From Pyrobaculum sp. 3827-6 (GTDB lineage Archaea; Thermoproteota; Thermoprotei; Thermoproteales; Thermoproteaceae), in the NCBI RefSeq assembly GCF_025641885.1, contig NZ_JAOTQN010000005.1, forward strand, positions 1 to 64,000: a stretch of 64,000 nt of DNA. The letters are read 5' to 3'. Below the pieces are notes generated by a model. It did not search any database. It was not told where the DNA came from and worked only from the letters and a program-made list of their open reading frames with translations. Positions 27,407 to 37,189 of the stretch are shown piece after piece (the first letter of the stretch is position 1; every line of letters begins with the position of its first letter). The position numbers were made by a program, and so were the translations under genes.

Positions 27407-28559
27407 GAGTCGCTGAAACTCCCCGGTTATATCTATTCACGAGTTCCCTAAGCACCACCTCGTCGACTCTGACCTTCCTCACAGCCAGCTCCTTGACGGC
27501 GTCCAGCACGTAGTCCACCAGCGCGTCGCTCGGCTCCACGCCCATGTTCTTCAACGCCCACGCCACGGAGTGCCGACCAGAGTGCTTACCCAATACAATC
27601 CTCCTTCTGTTCCCTACATCCTCAGGCCTCATGGGCTCGTAGGTGAAGGGGTTGTTCAGCACCCCGTGTACGTGGATGCCCGCCTCGTGGCTAAAGGCGT
27701 TTTCCCCCACCACCGCCTTGTTAGGCGGGACCGGCACGCCGAACAGCTTAGAAACCAGCTGAGAGAGTCCGTACAGCTTCTCAAGCTTTACGTTAGTCCT
27801 CAAGCCCAGGAGGTAGTGCACCGCCGCAACCACCTCCTCCAGCGCCGCGTTGCCCGCCCTCTCGCCGAAGTTGTTAACCACGACCTGCGCCACGTCCGCG
27901 CCGTTTTCAATAGCGGTGACCGTGTTGGCCACGGCCATGCCGAAGTCGTCGTGACAGTGCACGTGCATAGGCACGGGGGGCAGACGCTCCTTTAGGTACC
28001 TCACCAAGTAGGCCATTCTGCTGGGGGTCATGACCCCCACGGTGTCGGGCACGTTTATCTCGTCAGCCCCCGCCTCAACGGCCCTCCTATACGCCTCCAC
28101 TAAAAACTCCAAGTCGCTCCTCGTCGCGTCCTCAGCGCTGAACAAGACCTCCACGCCGTGGGACTTCGCATAGGACACCACCTCCTCTATCCTCCTAAGA
28201 GCCTCCTCCCTGGAGATGCCTAGCTTGTACTTCAGATGGATGTCGGAAGTCGCGATAAATACGTGGACCATGTCCACGTCGGCATCCAACGCGGCGTCCA
28301 CGTCGGCCTTAGACATCCTGGCTAGGCTGACTACCTTTGCGGTGGAAACCTCCTTGGAGATCTGCCTAATCGCCATCTTCTCGTCTCTCGAAACGGCGGC
28401 GAAGCCCGCCTCAATCATATCCACACCAGCCTCGTCCAGCGCCAAGGCGATCTGGAGCTTCTCGCCGGGGGATAAGGCGACGCCGGGCATCTGCTCGCCA
28501 TCTCTCAGAGTTGTGTCGAAGATCCTTATTGTACGAGCCCCGAAGCCATGTGTGCCCAA
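27396..28559 (-). CDS. leuA: 2-isopropylmalate synthase-family acyltransferase
   Basis: 387 residues with the HMGL-like TIM barrel of 2-isopropylmalate, homocitrate and citramalate synthases: [15 protein letters not shown] near the N-terminus, [13 protein letters not shown], and [14 protein letters not shown]. It lacks the ~130-residue C-terminal LeuA allosteric domain. Coupling to leuB and the presence nearby of leuD and leuC favour a leucine role, but the SAEDATRSD motif is also common in homocitrate synthases, so the acceptor is uncertain. Start TTG at 28559, with a TATA element (GATATATAAG, about 28598-28589) upstream and a divergent leuD. Confidence 0.82.
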   Translation of the reverse strand: MGTHGFGARTIRIFDTTLRDGEQMPGVALSPGEKLQIALALDEAGVDMIEAGFAAVSRDEKMAIRQISKEVSTAKVVSLARMSKADVDAALDADVDMVHVFIATSDIHLKYKLGISREEALRRIEEVVSYAKSHGVEVLFSAEDATRSDLEFLVEAYRRAVEAGADEINVPDTVGVMTPSRMAYLVRYLKERLPPVPMHVHCHDDFGMAVANTVTAIENGADVAQVVVNNFGERAGNAALEEVVAAVHYLLGLRTNVKLEKLYGLSQLVSKLFGVPVPPNKAVVGENAFSHEAGIHVHGVLNNPFTYEPMRPEDVGNRRRIVLGKHSGRHSVAWALKNMGVEPSDALVDYVLDAVKELAVRKVRVDEVVLRELVNRYNRGVSATHAV

Positions 28560-28637
28560 ATCTGCATCTATATAAATCTTTCCTCTTATATATCACCAAC
28601 AAGGAATGTATATATACCCACGCCCATTAGCCACTCT

Positions 28638-29123
28638 ATGAAGATTAGAGGAAGGGCAATTACATACGGCGACAAGATCGACACAGACGTCATAATACCC
28701 GCCAAATATCTAGTATACACAGACCCAGCCGTGCTAGGCCAACACGCCATGGAGCCCCTCGACCCAGAGTTCCCCAAGAAGGCAAAGGGCGCGGTCTTGG
28801 TAGCAGGCAGAGCGTTCGGCATGGGCTCGTCGCGGGAACAGGCGGCCCTGGCCCTGAAAGGCGCCGGGGTGCTGGCCGTGGTGGCGGAGAGCTTCGCCAG
28901 GATATTCTTCCGAAACGCCGTCAACGTGGGGCTCCCAGTCCTCCAAGCGCCCGGAATAAGGCAGAAGGTAAGGGATGGAGATGAGCTAGAGGTCGATGTG
29001 GAAAGCGGGACTGTGAAGAACCTGACGACGGGCGAGGTTGTGGTGGGCAAACCGCTGAGAGGCCTGCCTCTTGAGATACTGAAAGCAGGAGGGCTCCTCA
29101 ACTACTTAAAGAGATCTCAGTAG
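28638..29123 (+). CDS. leuD: 3-isopropylmalate dehydratase small subunit
   Basis: A 161-residue swivelling-domain subunit that completes the LeuC aconitase-type enzyme. Typical segments: GDKIDTDVIIPAKYL, GRAFGMGSSREQAALALKGAGV and AVVAESFARIFFRNAVNVGLP. The ATG at 28638 lies about 25 bases after TATA element TATATATAC (about 28610), so the mRNA is leaderless. It is divergent from leuA. The large subunit is encoded about 4.8 kb away (33904-35151). Confidence 0.92.
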   Translation: MKIRGRAITYGDKIDTDVIIPAKYLVYTDPAVLGQHAMEPLDPEFPKKAKGAVLVAGRAFGMGSSREQAALALKGAGVLAVVAESFARIFFRNAVNVGLPVLQAPGIRQKVRDGDELEVDVESGTVKNLTTGEVVVGKPLRGLPLEILKAGGLLNYLKRSQ

Positions 29124-29573
29124 ACGTCTTCTACAAGTATCACAGAAGTAAGGGAGTTTGTAGTCGGTGTCGAGTAGCGAGTTGCTGAAGTGCATCACGC
29201 ACCTGGGGTTTTGGCAGTGGCCAAGGCCGTAGAGGTGCCCCGCCTCGTGCGTAATTTCTTTTACCAGCCTCTCCTCGAACCGGGGTCCCCTAAGCCTGGC
29301 CGTAAAGACAACAGCCGTCTTAAGGGCAGGAGCCGCGAGGCCAAAGACGAAGTTCAGCCCCGGGTAGTAGCCGTCGCAATCCACGACGTAGACAGTGGGC
29401 TCCGCGACGCCGCTGGAGAGAGCGGCGACGAGTTTATCTGCTCTGCACTGACCCCTCGCGGGCTCTATAAACTTCGTATATGGGATCTCCGCGGTGCGCC
29501 ACTCCACGTCGAATTCGGGCACCGCCAGCGGCCCCACCCCTGGGGGGGCCGCCACCACCAGCCTAGGCCTCAT
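29106..29573 (-). CDS. amzA: Archaemetzincin
   Basis: A 155-residue metzincin zinc protease. The motif HEAGHLYGLGHC supplies three zinc histidines and is followed by the structural-zinc cysteines in NPRCVMHFSN and YFCDTCRRRL, as in archaemetzincins. Family substrates are poorly known. The ATG at 29573 lies 11 bases inside the end of the upstream PP-loop/ferredoxin gene, so the two form an operon; the 3' end overlaps leuD convergently by 18 bases. Confidence 0.92.
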   Translation of the reverse strand: MRPRLVVAAPPGVGPLAVPEFDVEWRTAEIPYTKFIEPARGQCRADKLVAALSSGVAEPTVYVVDCDGYYPGLNFVFGLAAPALKTAVVFTARLRGPRFEERLVKEITHEAGHLYGLGHCQNPRCVMHFSNSLLDTDYKLPYFCDTCRRRLLRSL

Positions 29574-31350
29574 TTCTATAGACGAGGTACTGGGCAGCGG
29601 GGCATGCGGCGCTACACATAAGACAGCCGATGCACTTGCTCTCGTCCACCTTGAAGGATCTGCCGGGGCCTGTCCTCCTCAAGGCGCCGGTGGGACACCA
29701 CCTCACGCAGAGATCGCAGTCGCCGCATATGGTAGACCTCACGAGTAGGCCGGCGGCGTCCAGCGCGGTTTTCCTGTCGACGCCGTGGATAAGCCACAGC
29801 CTCCCCAGTCTCTCCAGCTTGACGACGCCCTTCTTTGTGTGGACCGCCGTGCCCTCAACCCTCCCCATCATCTTCAGCAACTCCCTCAGCGTCTCCATAT
29901 TCGGCTCGCCGTCGATATGTATTTTCAACGCCCCGCCGCCGCCCTCTATTCTGACGGGTAGCGGCTTGTCCTCGTAGTTCTTAACCCACCTAGCCATGTC
30001 CCCCGGCACCCTCCCCCGCCACCTCCAGAGCCCCCACCGGATCTCCTCCTCGCTGTACTGCCTCCTAAGCGCCTTCTCCATCTTGTCGTAGACATCTGGG
30101 TAGCTCCTCTTCACAAGCTCCAGCTCGGCCAGCTCGTTCGCGGGGCACACCACGCACCCCAGCCTGTCGAAGCCTCTCTCATACGCCTTGTTGTACGGAA
30201 GCTTATGGAGGAATATGTAGAGCCACACCTCCAGCGCCGTCCAGCCCTGCAGAGGCGCCGCCACTATGGAGCCGGCGGCCCACTTGCTCGGAGACACCCG
30301 GGGGAGCCTGGCCCTCTGGAGAGACTCGGCCCCCCTCTGCCCAACCACGCTGATGTAGCCCTCGGGGAACCTCGACTTGAGAGCCTCAGCCGTGGGCCCC
30401 AGCTTAATAACCTTGCAACACCACCTGTAGTCCCGCGCGGGCGGGCCGAACCTCTCCATGGCCTCCCAGAACCGCGACCCCGCCGACCCGGTGACGACCT
30501 CGACGCCGTACCTCTCGGCCACCACCTTCAAGTTTTCATAAGTCTCGGGGGGCTCCAGCCCCGTGTCGTTGAAGTAGATGAGGAACGCCACCCCGCTCCT
30601 CGCCGTCAAGTCAAGCGCGACTAGGCTGTCCTTCCCGCCGGAGTAGGACACGACCACCGGCTTTCTGTACTTCGCCGCGACGGATTTTATAAACTCCACA
30701 GCCTCCCCTGCCTTCGCCTCTATATACTCACGGTTGAACTCCGCGGCCTCGGCTAGAGAAGAGGGCCTCCCCGGCGGAAGCGGCCTCCTAGCCCGCCACG
30801 ACTTGACCACGTGGAGCCGCCTCCCCCGGAAGAGCTTCGCGACGCCGTGCGTCCTGCCGTCAGCGGTGGCCACCGCCACATGTCTAAACTTCTCCTCCGG
30901 CAGGCGCCCCTCCACCACCCTCTCCGGATGTATGTCGTACCCCTCCGGGAGCTCCGCCATGTCGACAACAGCCCAGTACCCCCTCCGCATGTCTAGAACC
31001 GCGGCTACCCCCTCGTACAGCGGCCTAAACCTCCACCGGCCCTCCAACACGTCGTAAAACCTGTGGCCGACAAGCTTCCCCCTCACCACTACCTCGTCGG
31101 CCTGATCGGCGTAGCCAGGTATCTTGTTCAAGAGAACCACCTCGTCTCCGGGCACCAGAACCTCCGCGAGCTCCCAGTCCCCCAGCTCGTTGGCCACCGC
31201 CTCTCTCGTGGCGGCTATATCCGCGGGGAAAGCAGGCCTGGGGTCGGCCGGGTTGGTCAGCTTAACTTCTATAAAGCCGCCGCATCTATCCGCCGCCCTC
31301 TTGGGGTCCAGCACCGGGATGTTTAAATCCTCGCACCACCAGAGAGGCAC
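29563..31350 (-). CDS. PUA-like / PAPS-reductase-type PP-loop / 2x[4Fe-4S] protein
   Basis: 595 residues in three parts. The N-terminal ~185 include a PUA-like stretch. The middle carries a PP-loop VVSYSGGKDSLVALDL near residue 215, with YRWCCKVIKLGP and CVVCPANEL, as in PAPS-reductase-like PP-ATPases. The C-terminal ~70 residues are a ferredoxin domain with CGDCDLCVRWCP and CIGCLMCSAACP, enough for two [4Fe-4S] clusters. This archaeal architecture suggests sulfur transfer or reduction, perhaps in RNA or cofactor sulfuration; its exact reaction is not known. Start GTG at 31350 with a TATA element (AATTTATAC) upstream. Confidence 0.85.
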   Translation of the reverse strand: MPLWWCEDLNIPVLDPKRAADRCGGFIEVKLTNPADPRPAFPADIAATREAVANELGDWELAEVLVPGDEVVLLNKIPGYADQADEVVVRGKLVGHRFYDVLEGRWRFRPLYEGVAAVLDMRRGYWAVVDMAELPEGYDIHPERVVEGRLPEEKFRHVAVATADGRTHGVAKLFRGRRLHVVKSWRARRPLPPGRPSSLAEAAEFNREYIEAKAGEAVEFIKSVAAKYRKPVVVSYSGGKDSLVALDLTARSGVAFLIYFNDTGLEPPETYENLKVVAERYGVEVVTGSAGSRFWEAMERFGPPARDYRWCCKVIKLGPTAEALKSRFPEGYISVVGQRGAESLQRARLPRVSPSKWAAGSIVAAPLQGWTALEVWLYIFLHKLPYNKAYERGFDRLGCVVCPANELAELELVKRSYPDVYDKMEKALRRQYSEEEIRWGLWRWRGRVPGDMARWVKNYEDKPLPVRIEGGGGALKIHIDGEPNMETLRELLKMMGRVEGTAVHTKKGVVKLERLGRLWLIHGVDRKTALDAAGLLVRSTICGDCDLCVRWCPTGALRRTGPGRSFKVDESKCIGCLMCSAACPAAQYLVYRNEA

Positions 31351-31419
31351 TCGGGGATACGAGCTGTATAAATTAAGCTTTATAGCTACTCTATATACGT
31401 GGCGAAGGTTTATAAATAG

Positions 31420-32850
31420 GTGGATTTCGCCATTTATGCACCAGGGGAAAGAAGAGTCAGGATTCTCGACTCCACGCTGAGAGAGGGCGAGCAGACGCCC
31501 GGCGTCGTATTTTCAGAAGAGTGGCGTGTTAGGATCGCCAAGGCGCTGTCCGACATCGGCGTCGGGATGATCGAGGTGGGGGATCCCAACGTCGCCCCCG
31601 ACATTAAATCTGCCATTAAGAAGATTGTCCAGCTGAAGAAGGAGGGGGTCATCCAGAGCGAGATTGTGGTGCACAGCCGGGCGGTTAAGCAGGATTTGGA
31701 GACGGCGGCGTCGCTGGAGCCCGACCGGGTGGCGGTGTTCTACGGCGTGAGCGACGTCCACCTGAAGTACAAGCACCGGAAGACGAGGGAGGAGGCCCTC
31801 TCAGTAATCGCAGACATGGTGTCCCTAGTGAAGGCCCACGGGGTGTCTGTGAGGTTCACGGCGGAGGACGCGTCTAGGGCCGACCTGGACTACCTCGTAC
31901 AGGTGGTGAAGGTAGCCCGGGACGCCGGGGCCGACAGGGTGAGCATCGCAGACACCGTGGGCGTGTTCACGCCGGAGAGGGCCCGGGAGTACTTCTCCAA
32001 GGTGAGGGCCGCGGTGCCCGACGTGGGTTTAGACATACATGCCCACAACGACTTCGGCATGGCTGTGGCCAACAGCCTCGCGGCTGTCGAGGGCGGGGCC
32101 GACGTGGTGCACACCACTGTCAACGGCCTTGGGGAGAGGGCGGGCATAACGCCTCTGCAGGTCTTCGCCGCCGCCTACTACTACCACAAGGGGGTCAAGC
32201 TGGTGAAGCTTGAAAAGCTACCGGAGATCACCGCCATGGTCGAGGCGGCCACCGGCATCACGCTGATGCCCACCTTCCCTGTGTCTGGGGAAAACGCCTT
32301 TACCCACAAGGCGGGGGTGCACCAGGCAGGTGTGCTGTCTAACCCGGAGACCTACGAGCCCATCCCGCCGGAGGTCGTCGGGAGGGCTAGAGACTTCTCC
32401 CTGGATAAGTACAGCGGGAGGAGGGCAGTCCAGCACCGCCTGGAGAGGCTGGGCGTCTCCGTGCCGCCGGATGTCGTCGACAAGGTTGTGGAGGAGGTGA
32501 AGAGGAGCAACGTGCCCAGACTTAGAGACGAGGACCTCCTGGAGATTCTGGAGAGGGTTACAAATATGAAGTTCAAGGCCATTGTAAATAGACACATAGA
32601 GGCCTTCGTCTGGCTGAAGGTGGCGAACAACGTCTACACCACGTCAGTGGCTAGGCGGGTCGCCGCGTTGAAAAATGTGGTGTCTGTATCTGAGATCACC
32701 GGCGACTACGACGTGGTGGTGAAGGTTGTCGCCGAAAACGCTGAGGAGCTAAACCGCGTGATTGAAAACATAAGAGAGATCAAGGGCGTGGCGGCGACGC
32801 TGACAAGCCTAGTTCTAAAAGAGCTACCTGTCAACTCCCATACTATATAG
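31420..32850 (+). CDS. lysS: Homocitrate synthase-like protein with C-terminal RAM domain
   Basis: 476 residues. The barrel has ILDSTLREGEQTPGV, RFTAEDASRADLDYL and [16 protein letters not shown]. The last ~80 residues (from VWLKVANNVYTTSVARRV) form an Lrp/AsnC-type RAM ligand-binding domain instead of the LeuA regulatory domain. Homocitrate synthases of the crenarchaeal alpha-aminoadipate lysine pathway have this layout to my knowledge, so I favour homocitrate synthase with amino-acid feedback control; 2-isopropylmalate synthase is the alternative. Start GTG at 31420, with TATA element CTATATACG (about 31391). argF follows 55 bases downstream with its own TATA box. Confidence 0.75.
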   Translation: MDFAIYAPGERRVRILDSTLREGEQTPGVVFSEEWRVRIAKALSDIGVGMIEVGDPNVAPDIKSAIKKIVQLKKEGVIQSEIVVHSRAVKQDLETAASLEPDRVAVFYGVSDVHLKYKHRKTREEALSVIADMVSLVKAHGVSVRFTAEDASRADLDYLVQVVKVARDAGADRVSIADTVGVFTPERAREYFSKVRAAVPDVGLDIHAHNDFGMAVANSLAAVEGGADVVHTTVNGLGERAGITPLQVFAAAYYYHKGVKLVKLEKLPEITAMVEAATGITLMPTFPVSGENAFTHKAGVHQAGVLSNPETYEPIPPEVVGRARDFSLDKYSGRRAVQHRLERLGVSVPPDVVDKVVEEVKRSNVPRLRDEDLLEILERVTNMKFKAIVNRHIEAFVWLKVANNVYTTSVARRVAALKNVVSVSEITGDYDVVVKVVAENAEELNRVIENIREIKGVAATLTSLVLKELPVNSHTI

Positions 32851-32905
32851 CGGACAAGGTTTCTATACATATCAACGTTTTTAATAGCCGGGGGTTTGTC
32901 TCTCT

Positions 32906-33823
32906 ATGAGGCACCTGCTGACGCTTATGGAGTTCGCCCCGCATGAGGTGGAGTACCTACTGCGCCTCTCGAGGGATTTCAAGACGCGGTATCTGGCTGG
33001 GGAGGTCTACACGCCTCTGTTTCCGGGCAGAATTGTACTGCTCTACTTCGAGAAGCACAGCACGAGGACCCGCCTGTCTCTCACCGCGGCGGCGGCTCAG
33101 CTGGGGATGCAGGCGGTGTACACCACGCCGAGCGAGCTCCAGCTGGCGAGGGGGGAAACCATCGCAGACACCATGAGGGTCGTGTCGAGGTACGCCGCGG
33201 CCGTCGCCGCCCGGGTGTACAGACACGAGACTCTTGAAGAAATGGCGCGCTACAGCTCTATACCGGTGATAAATGCGCTGTCCGACAGACACCACCCACT
33301 CCAAGCCCTGGCAGACGCCTTGACGCTGTGGGAGAGAGCCGGCCGGCTCCACCACGTCAAGGTGGCTTTTGTAGGCGACGTCTCTAACAACGTAGCCACA
33401 AGCCTCGCGGTTGTAGGCGCCAAGCTGGGCTGGGAGGTGAGGCTAGTGGGGCCAAAGCAACTGTGGAACCAGAAGCTGGTGGACGAACTCGCCGAGGACC
33501 TCTCCAAGACCGGGGGCAGGATCTACTTCACAGACTCAATAAACGAGGTGGCCGACGTGGACGGAGTCTATACAGACGTCTGGGTCTCCATGGGCTTTGA
33601 AAAGGAGGCGGAGGAGAGGAGGCGCCTTCTAAAGCCCTACCAGGTCAACCAAAGGGTGATGGATATCGCAGGGAGGAGGGCCGTCTTCCTACACTGCCTA
33701 CCGGCCCACAGAGGCGAGGAGGTAACCGACGAAGTCATCGACGGCCCCCAGTCAGCCGTCTGGGACCAGGCGGAGAACAGGATGCACACGGCAAAGGCCG
33801 TCTTCGCCTACCTCCTAAAATAA
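32906..33823 (+). CDS. argF: Ornithine carbamoyltransferase
   Basis: 305 residues; makes citrulline from ornithine and carbamoyl phosphate. The carbamoyl-phosphate motif STRTR (in EKHSTRTRLSL), HPLQALAD, the ornithine-binding MGFEKEAEERR region and HCLPAHRGEEV are all present. The ATG at 32906 fits TATA element TTTTTAATAG (about 32880). Its place next to a homocitrate-synthase-like gene agrees with the linked lysine/arginine synthesis of archaea, which use LysW-type carriers. Confidence 0.93.
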   Translation: MRHLLTLMEFAPHEVEYLLRLSRDFKTRYLAGEVYTPLFPGRIVLLYFEKHSTRTRLSLTAAAAQLGMQAVYTTPSELQLARGETIADTMRVVSRYAAAVAARVYRHETLEEMARYSSIPVINALSDRHHPLQALADALTLWERAGRLHHVKVAFVGDVSNNVATSLAVVGAKLGWEVRLVGPKQLWNQKLVDELAEDLSKTGGRIYFTDSINEVADVDGVYTDVWVSMGFEKEAEERRRLLKPYQVNQRVMDIAGRRAVFLHCLPAHRGEEVTDEVIDGPQSAVWDQAENRMHTAKAVFAYLLK

Positions 33824-33903
33824 GGCCGGGCGCTCTGCCACCGCAACCGCGTCGGGCACCTGGGTGGGGCGCGGCGGGGCTACGTATCTAAATTATGGGG
33901 TTT

Positions 33904-35151
33904 TCAACTTCTGAGGTACGGTCTTGGATCTACTATCTTCCCCTCGGCGGCCGCGGCGGCGGCGACGGCGGGGTTTGCTAGATATACCTTAGAGTCTGGG
34001 TGCCCCACCCTCCCCTTGAAGTTTCTATTACTCGTCGTCACCACCACCTCGCCAGGCCCGGCGACGCCGAAGTGTCCGCCGAGGCAGGGGCCGCAGGTGC
34101 CGTAGGTTACTACGCAACCTGCCTCAGTCAGGATGTCTATGTAGCCGAGCTTCATAGCCCTCCTGAATATCTCATAGCTGGCTGGTATGGCTATGCATCT
34201 GGTCTTCACCCGGCGGCCCTTCAGAATCTTGGCTGCAATCTCCACGTCGCTGAGCCGCCCGTTGGTGCAACTACCTATAAACACCTGGTCCACCTCCACG
34301 CCCTCCACCTCCCTCACGGATTTTACGTTGTCTACGCTGTATGGCGCGGCCACCAGCGGCTCAAGCCTCCCGAGCTCCACCGTGTACTTGTCGGCGTATT
34401 TGCCGGGCTCTATGCTGGGCGGGGTGTAGTCCACTCCTCTCTCCGTCTTTAGGTAACTGGCGGTGACGGCGTCTGGGATAAACATCAAGGCGTCGGCGCC
34501 CATCTCAGTGGACATGTTGGCAACGGTCGCTCTGTCGTCCATGGGGAAGGCCTTTGGCTTCTCTACAAACACCTCTACCGAGTACCCGTTGAAGCCCTCC
34601 GCCCCGAACTGGGCCAGTAGGTGCAGAGCCACATCCTTCCCCACCACGCCCAGGGGGAACTCCCCAGCCACGTCTACTCTAAAAGGCGTGGGGACTACGA
34701 GCCAGGTCTTGCCGAGCTTCAGCGCGGCGGCTATGTCCGTGGCCCCCATGCCGTGGGCGAAGGCGCCCACGGCGCCGGCAGTGTTGGTGTGGCTGTCGGC
34801 GGCGAAGATCACTTGTTCTGGAAGCGCGTACTTCTCCAGTATTATCTGGTGGAGTATGCCGCCCCCCACGTCGTAGAAGTTGGGCAGACCCAGCGACTTG
34901 ACGTGCTTTCTTATGTAGACCATGATCTCCGCCGCCCTCTGGTTAGGCGGCGGCGAGAGGTGGTCGAAGGCCACCACTACGCGGCCCTTATCGAAGACCT
35001 CCACCTTCCCCATGTGTTCCAGGACCTCGAGCACGTGGTAGCCAGTCAAGTCGTGGAACCCCACGAGGTCCGGCACCACCTCGACGACGTCACCTGGCGA
35101 GGGGACGCGGCCAATTTTTTTGTAGAATATGTACTCGGTCCAGGTTGGCAT
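33904..35151 (-). CDS. leuC: 3-isopropylmalate dehydratase large subunit (aconitase family)
   Basis: 415 residues. The [4Fe-4S] ligands are the Cys of [12 protein letters not shown] and the two of [11 protein letters not shown]; substrate-binding segments include [16 protein letters not shown] and [12 protein letters not shown]. With LeuD it isomerises 2- to 3-isopropylmalate, and in archaea with this gene set may also handle homoaconitate. A TATA element (TTTATATAG, about 35175) suits the ATG at 35151. It lies 4.8 kb from leuD on the other strand. Confidence 0.9.
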   Translation of the reverse strand: MPTWTEYIFYKKIGRVPSPGDVVEVVPDLVGFHDLTGYHVLEVLEHMGKVEVFDKGRVVVAFDHLSPPPNQRAAEIMVYIRKHVKSLGLPNFYDVGGGILHQIILEKYALPEQVIFAADSHTNTAGAVGAFAHGMGATDIAAALKLGKTWLVVPTPFRVDVAGEFPLGVVGKDVALHLLAQFGAEGFNGYSVEVFVEKPKAFPMDDRATVANMSTEMGADALMFIPDAVTASYLKTERGVDYTPPSIEPGKYADKYTVELGRLEPLVAAPYSVDNVKSVREVEGVEVDQVFIGSCTNGRLSDVEIAAKILKGRRVKTRCIAIPASYEIFRRAMKLGYIDILTEAGCVVTYGTCGPCLGGHFGVAGPGEVVVTTSNRNFKGRVGHPDSKVYLANPAVAAAAAAEGKIVDPRPYLRS

Positions 35152-35211
35152 ATAGCCCCGTAGATTTCTATATAAAAAGTTGTCTTCAGGTGAAAAAGGA
35201 TGGGGTTTCTC

Positions 35212-36402
35212 TCAGCGGCTGAGTGCGGCGGTGGCGGCGGCGTAGGCGTCTACCAGCCCGTATCCCGTGAAGACGTCAAAGCCGGGCGGCCCGATGTCTC
35301 TGGCTGTGGAGGTGATTACTTGGTAGACCTCGTCTGGGGTGAGCATGGGCTTGCCCGCGGCTAGCCTCAGCGCCTGTATCAACGCCACGACTCCTGTTAC
35401 GTGTGGCGTCGCCATGGAGGTGCCAGACATGTAGGCATACCCGCCGCCGGGGTAGGTAGATAGTATGTTCACGCCGGGGGCCGCCACGTCTACCTCAGGA
35501 CCGTCGCTACTCCACGTGGGCGTGGCGTAGTTCTGATCCACGGCGGCCACCGCTATGACCCAGCTGTACCTAGCGGGGTAGGCGACGTTGTCTGTGGCGG
35601 GGTTGCCGTCGCCTGAGTTGCCGGCGGCGGCCACCTGCACCGCGCCTTGCTGATACGCCCAGTAAGAGGCGTCTCTCAGCACTGAGGAGTCCGCCGAGCC
35701 GCCGAGAGACATGGAGAGTATCTTCGCACCGGCCTTAACAGACTCAATTATGCCCTCAGCTATATCGCTGTAGTAGCCCGAGCCAGTGTCGCTGAGGACT
35801 TTCACAGCCATTAGCCTGACCTTCGGCGCCACGCCTGCCACGCCGGTGTTGTCCAGCGAGGCGGCGATTATGCCCGCTACGTGGGTGCCGTGTCCATTTC
35901 TATCAGCGCAGTTCTTTAGGTCCGTGCCTTTGTACAGCTTTGTGCCCACAGTGTAGATGCAGTACACCACCTTGCCGTACAGCTCGGGGTGTTTATAGTC
36001 GATTCCCGTGTCCAGCACCGCCACGGTTACGCCGTAGCCAAACGCCGCGTCTCTAAGCGTGGCGAAGTATGTGTCCCACACCAAGGGGGCGTTGACCATC
36101 TTGACGTTCCACTGAACGTCTGCATAGTCGCCGAAACCCACTGCACGCGCGACGCCGTCCTCCTCTACGTACCTCGCGTTTTTCAGCTTGTCTTTAAGCT
36201 CCTTGACTTTGTGGTCGGGCACGTTGAGCACAACCGCCTTTATCTCCTTTAGGTGCTTGAGCATCTTCACCTCCCCCGTCTTGTTAAGCTCTGCCAATTC
36301 CTTAGTGGGGGGCGCGTCGACATATCCAACTACTATCCGGGCGGCGTGGGCGAAGACCGCCAGCAACACTATCGCCACGAGCACCACTACTTTAGACGAC
36401 AT
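35212..36402 (-). CDS. Secreted subtilisin-like serine protease (aerolysin type)
   Basis: 396 residues: a signal peptide (SSKVVVLVAIVLLAVFAHAA), an I9-type propeptide of about 85 residues, then the S8 domain with Asp in VAVLDTGIDYKHPEL, His in NGHGTHVAGIIAA, oxyanion Asn in AAAGNSGDG and Ser in MSGTSMATPHVTG. It resembles the subtilase aerolysin of Pyrobaculum. The protein is exported and self-processed, acting in the quasi-periplasm or outside. The ATG at 36402 is about 25 bases from TATA element ATATAAAAC (36430-36421). Confidence 0.92.
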   Translation of the reverse strand: MSSKVVVLVAIVLLAVFAHAARIVVGYVDAPPTKELAELNKTGEVKMLKHLKEIKAVVLNVPDHKVKELKDKLKNARYVEEDGVARAVGFGDYADVQWNVKMVNAPLVWDTYFATLRDAAFGYGVTVAVLDTGIDYKHPELYGKVVYCIYTVGTKLYKGTDLKNCADRNGHGTHVAGIIAASLDNTGVAGVAPKVRLMAVKVLSDTGSGYYSDIAEGIIESVKAGAKILSMSLGGSADSSVLRDASYWAYQQGAVQVAAAGNSGDGNPATDNVAYPARYSWVIAVAAVDQNYATPTWSSDGPEVDVAAPGVNILSTYPGGGYAYMSGTSMATPHVTGVVALIQALRLAAGKPMLTPDEVYQVITSTARDIGPPGFDVFTGYGLVDAYAAATAALSR

Positions 36403-36439
36403 GGAAGGAGGAATGTCCACAGTTTTATATTTTGCTGTG

Positions 36440-37189
36440 TCAGGTCATTAACTCATTAATGATTGCAGATACGCGTTTTTGGACCTTCTTGGAGACGCCG
36501 ATGTTTCTGGCGGTGTCGAGGACCTCCGCCCCTATCCTCAGCTGTAGATCCAGCTCGTTGAAGTACTGAGGCGCTTGTCTAATGGTGACTCTGCCCTCCC
36601 ACTGGATTAGGTGGAGGGCTTGGAGGATCTCTACAAAGTTTATCCTGCCTATGGGGTTGAAGGGCGGGAGGCGGGGCCCCTTCTCCCCCCTCCTGTTGGA
36701 GAGGTAGATTTCTCTTATGTAGCCGCTGAGGGCGATGAGGGAGGTGTATATCTCCTTGACGCCGCGGGCCTTCACGGGGTCGTACACTATCCTAGCGGCG
36801 GTGGTCCTCACCTGGCGGGCAACCGTCTCCACGTCTTTTATCCTCGTCATCGGCGGCGTTCCGTATACCCAGTTGACCTCCACGCCGTACCCCACAGCTC
36901 TGTCGTAGAATCTGGCGATGTCTTCGAGGGAGGGGGGCGGCGGGATAACCAGCCTCTTGACCTCCAGCGCGTCTGCGAGCATTATGTACCAGTCAAGCTC
37001 CTCGATGGACACCGGGGGCAGAACCAGCGCCTCTGGCCGCGTCTCCTCCAGCTCCACCGCGACGGCTATTGGGGAGCGGGAGGTGTCCAGCGGCCCGGTG
37101 TCTAGGACGAGGGGGACGGCCCGCTCGCCTACCAGCCTCAAGAGCTCCCTCCACCTCCCCCGCCGCTTTAGATACACCTGGAACCTCAT
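36440..37189 (-). CDS. Conserved-looking hypothetical protein in rpoL-nep1 operon
   Basis: 249 residues, soluble, with alternating strands and helices that suggest a TIM-barrel-like or similar alpha/beta fold (VPLVLDTGPLDTSRSP, ALVLPPVSIEELDW, KRLVIPPPPSLEDIARFYDRA). The C-terminal half is helical. I do not recognise the family. The ATG at 37189 overlaps the nep1 stop by four bases, so it belongs to the rpoL-nep1 operon and may have an RNA-related role. Confidence 0.7.
   Translation of the reverse strand: MRFQVYLKRRGRWRELLRLVGERAVPLVLDTGPLDTSRSPIAVAVELEETRPEALVLPPVSIEELDWYIMLADALEVKRLVIPPPPSLEDIARFYDRAVGYGVEVNWVYGTPPMTRIKDVETVARQVRTTAARIVYDPVKARGVKEIYTSLIALSGYIREIYLSNRRGEKGPRLPPFNPIGRINFVEILQALHLIQWEGRVTIRQAPQYFNELDLQLRIGAEVLDTARNIGVSKKVQKRVSAIINELMT

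Noticed and set aside
32871-32890. Fourth copy of the surface-cluster promoter element before argF
   Set aside because: Only CAACGTT is shared; the following AATAT is missing and the spacing to the TATA box differs.
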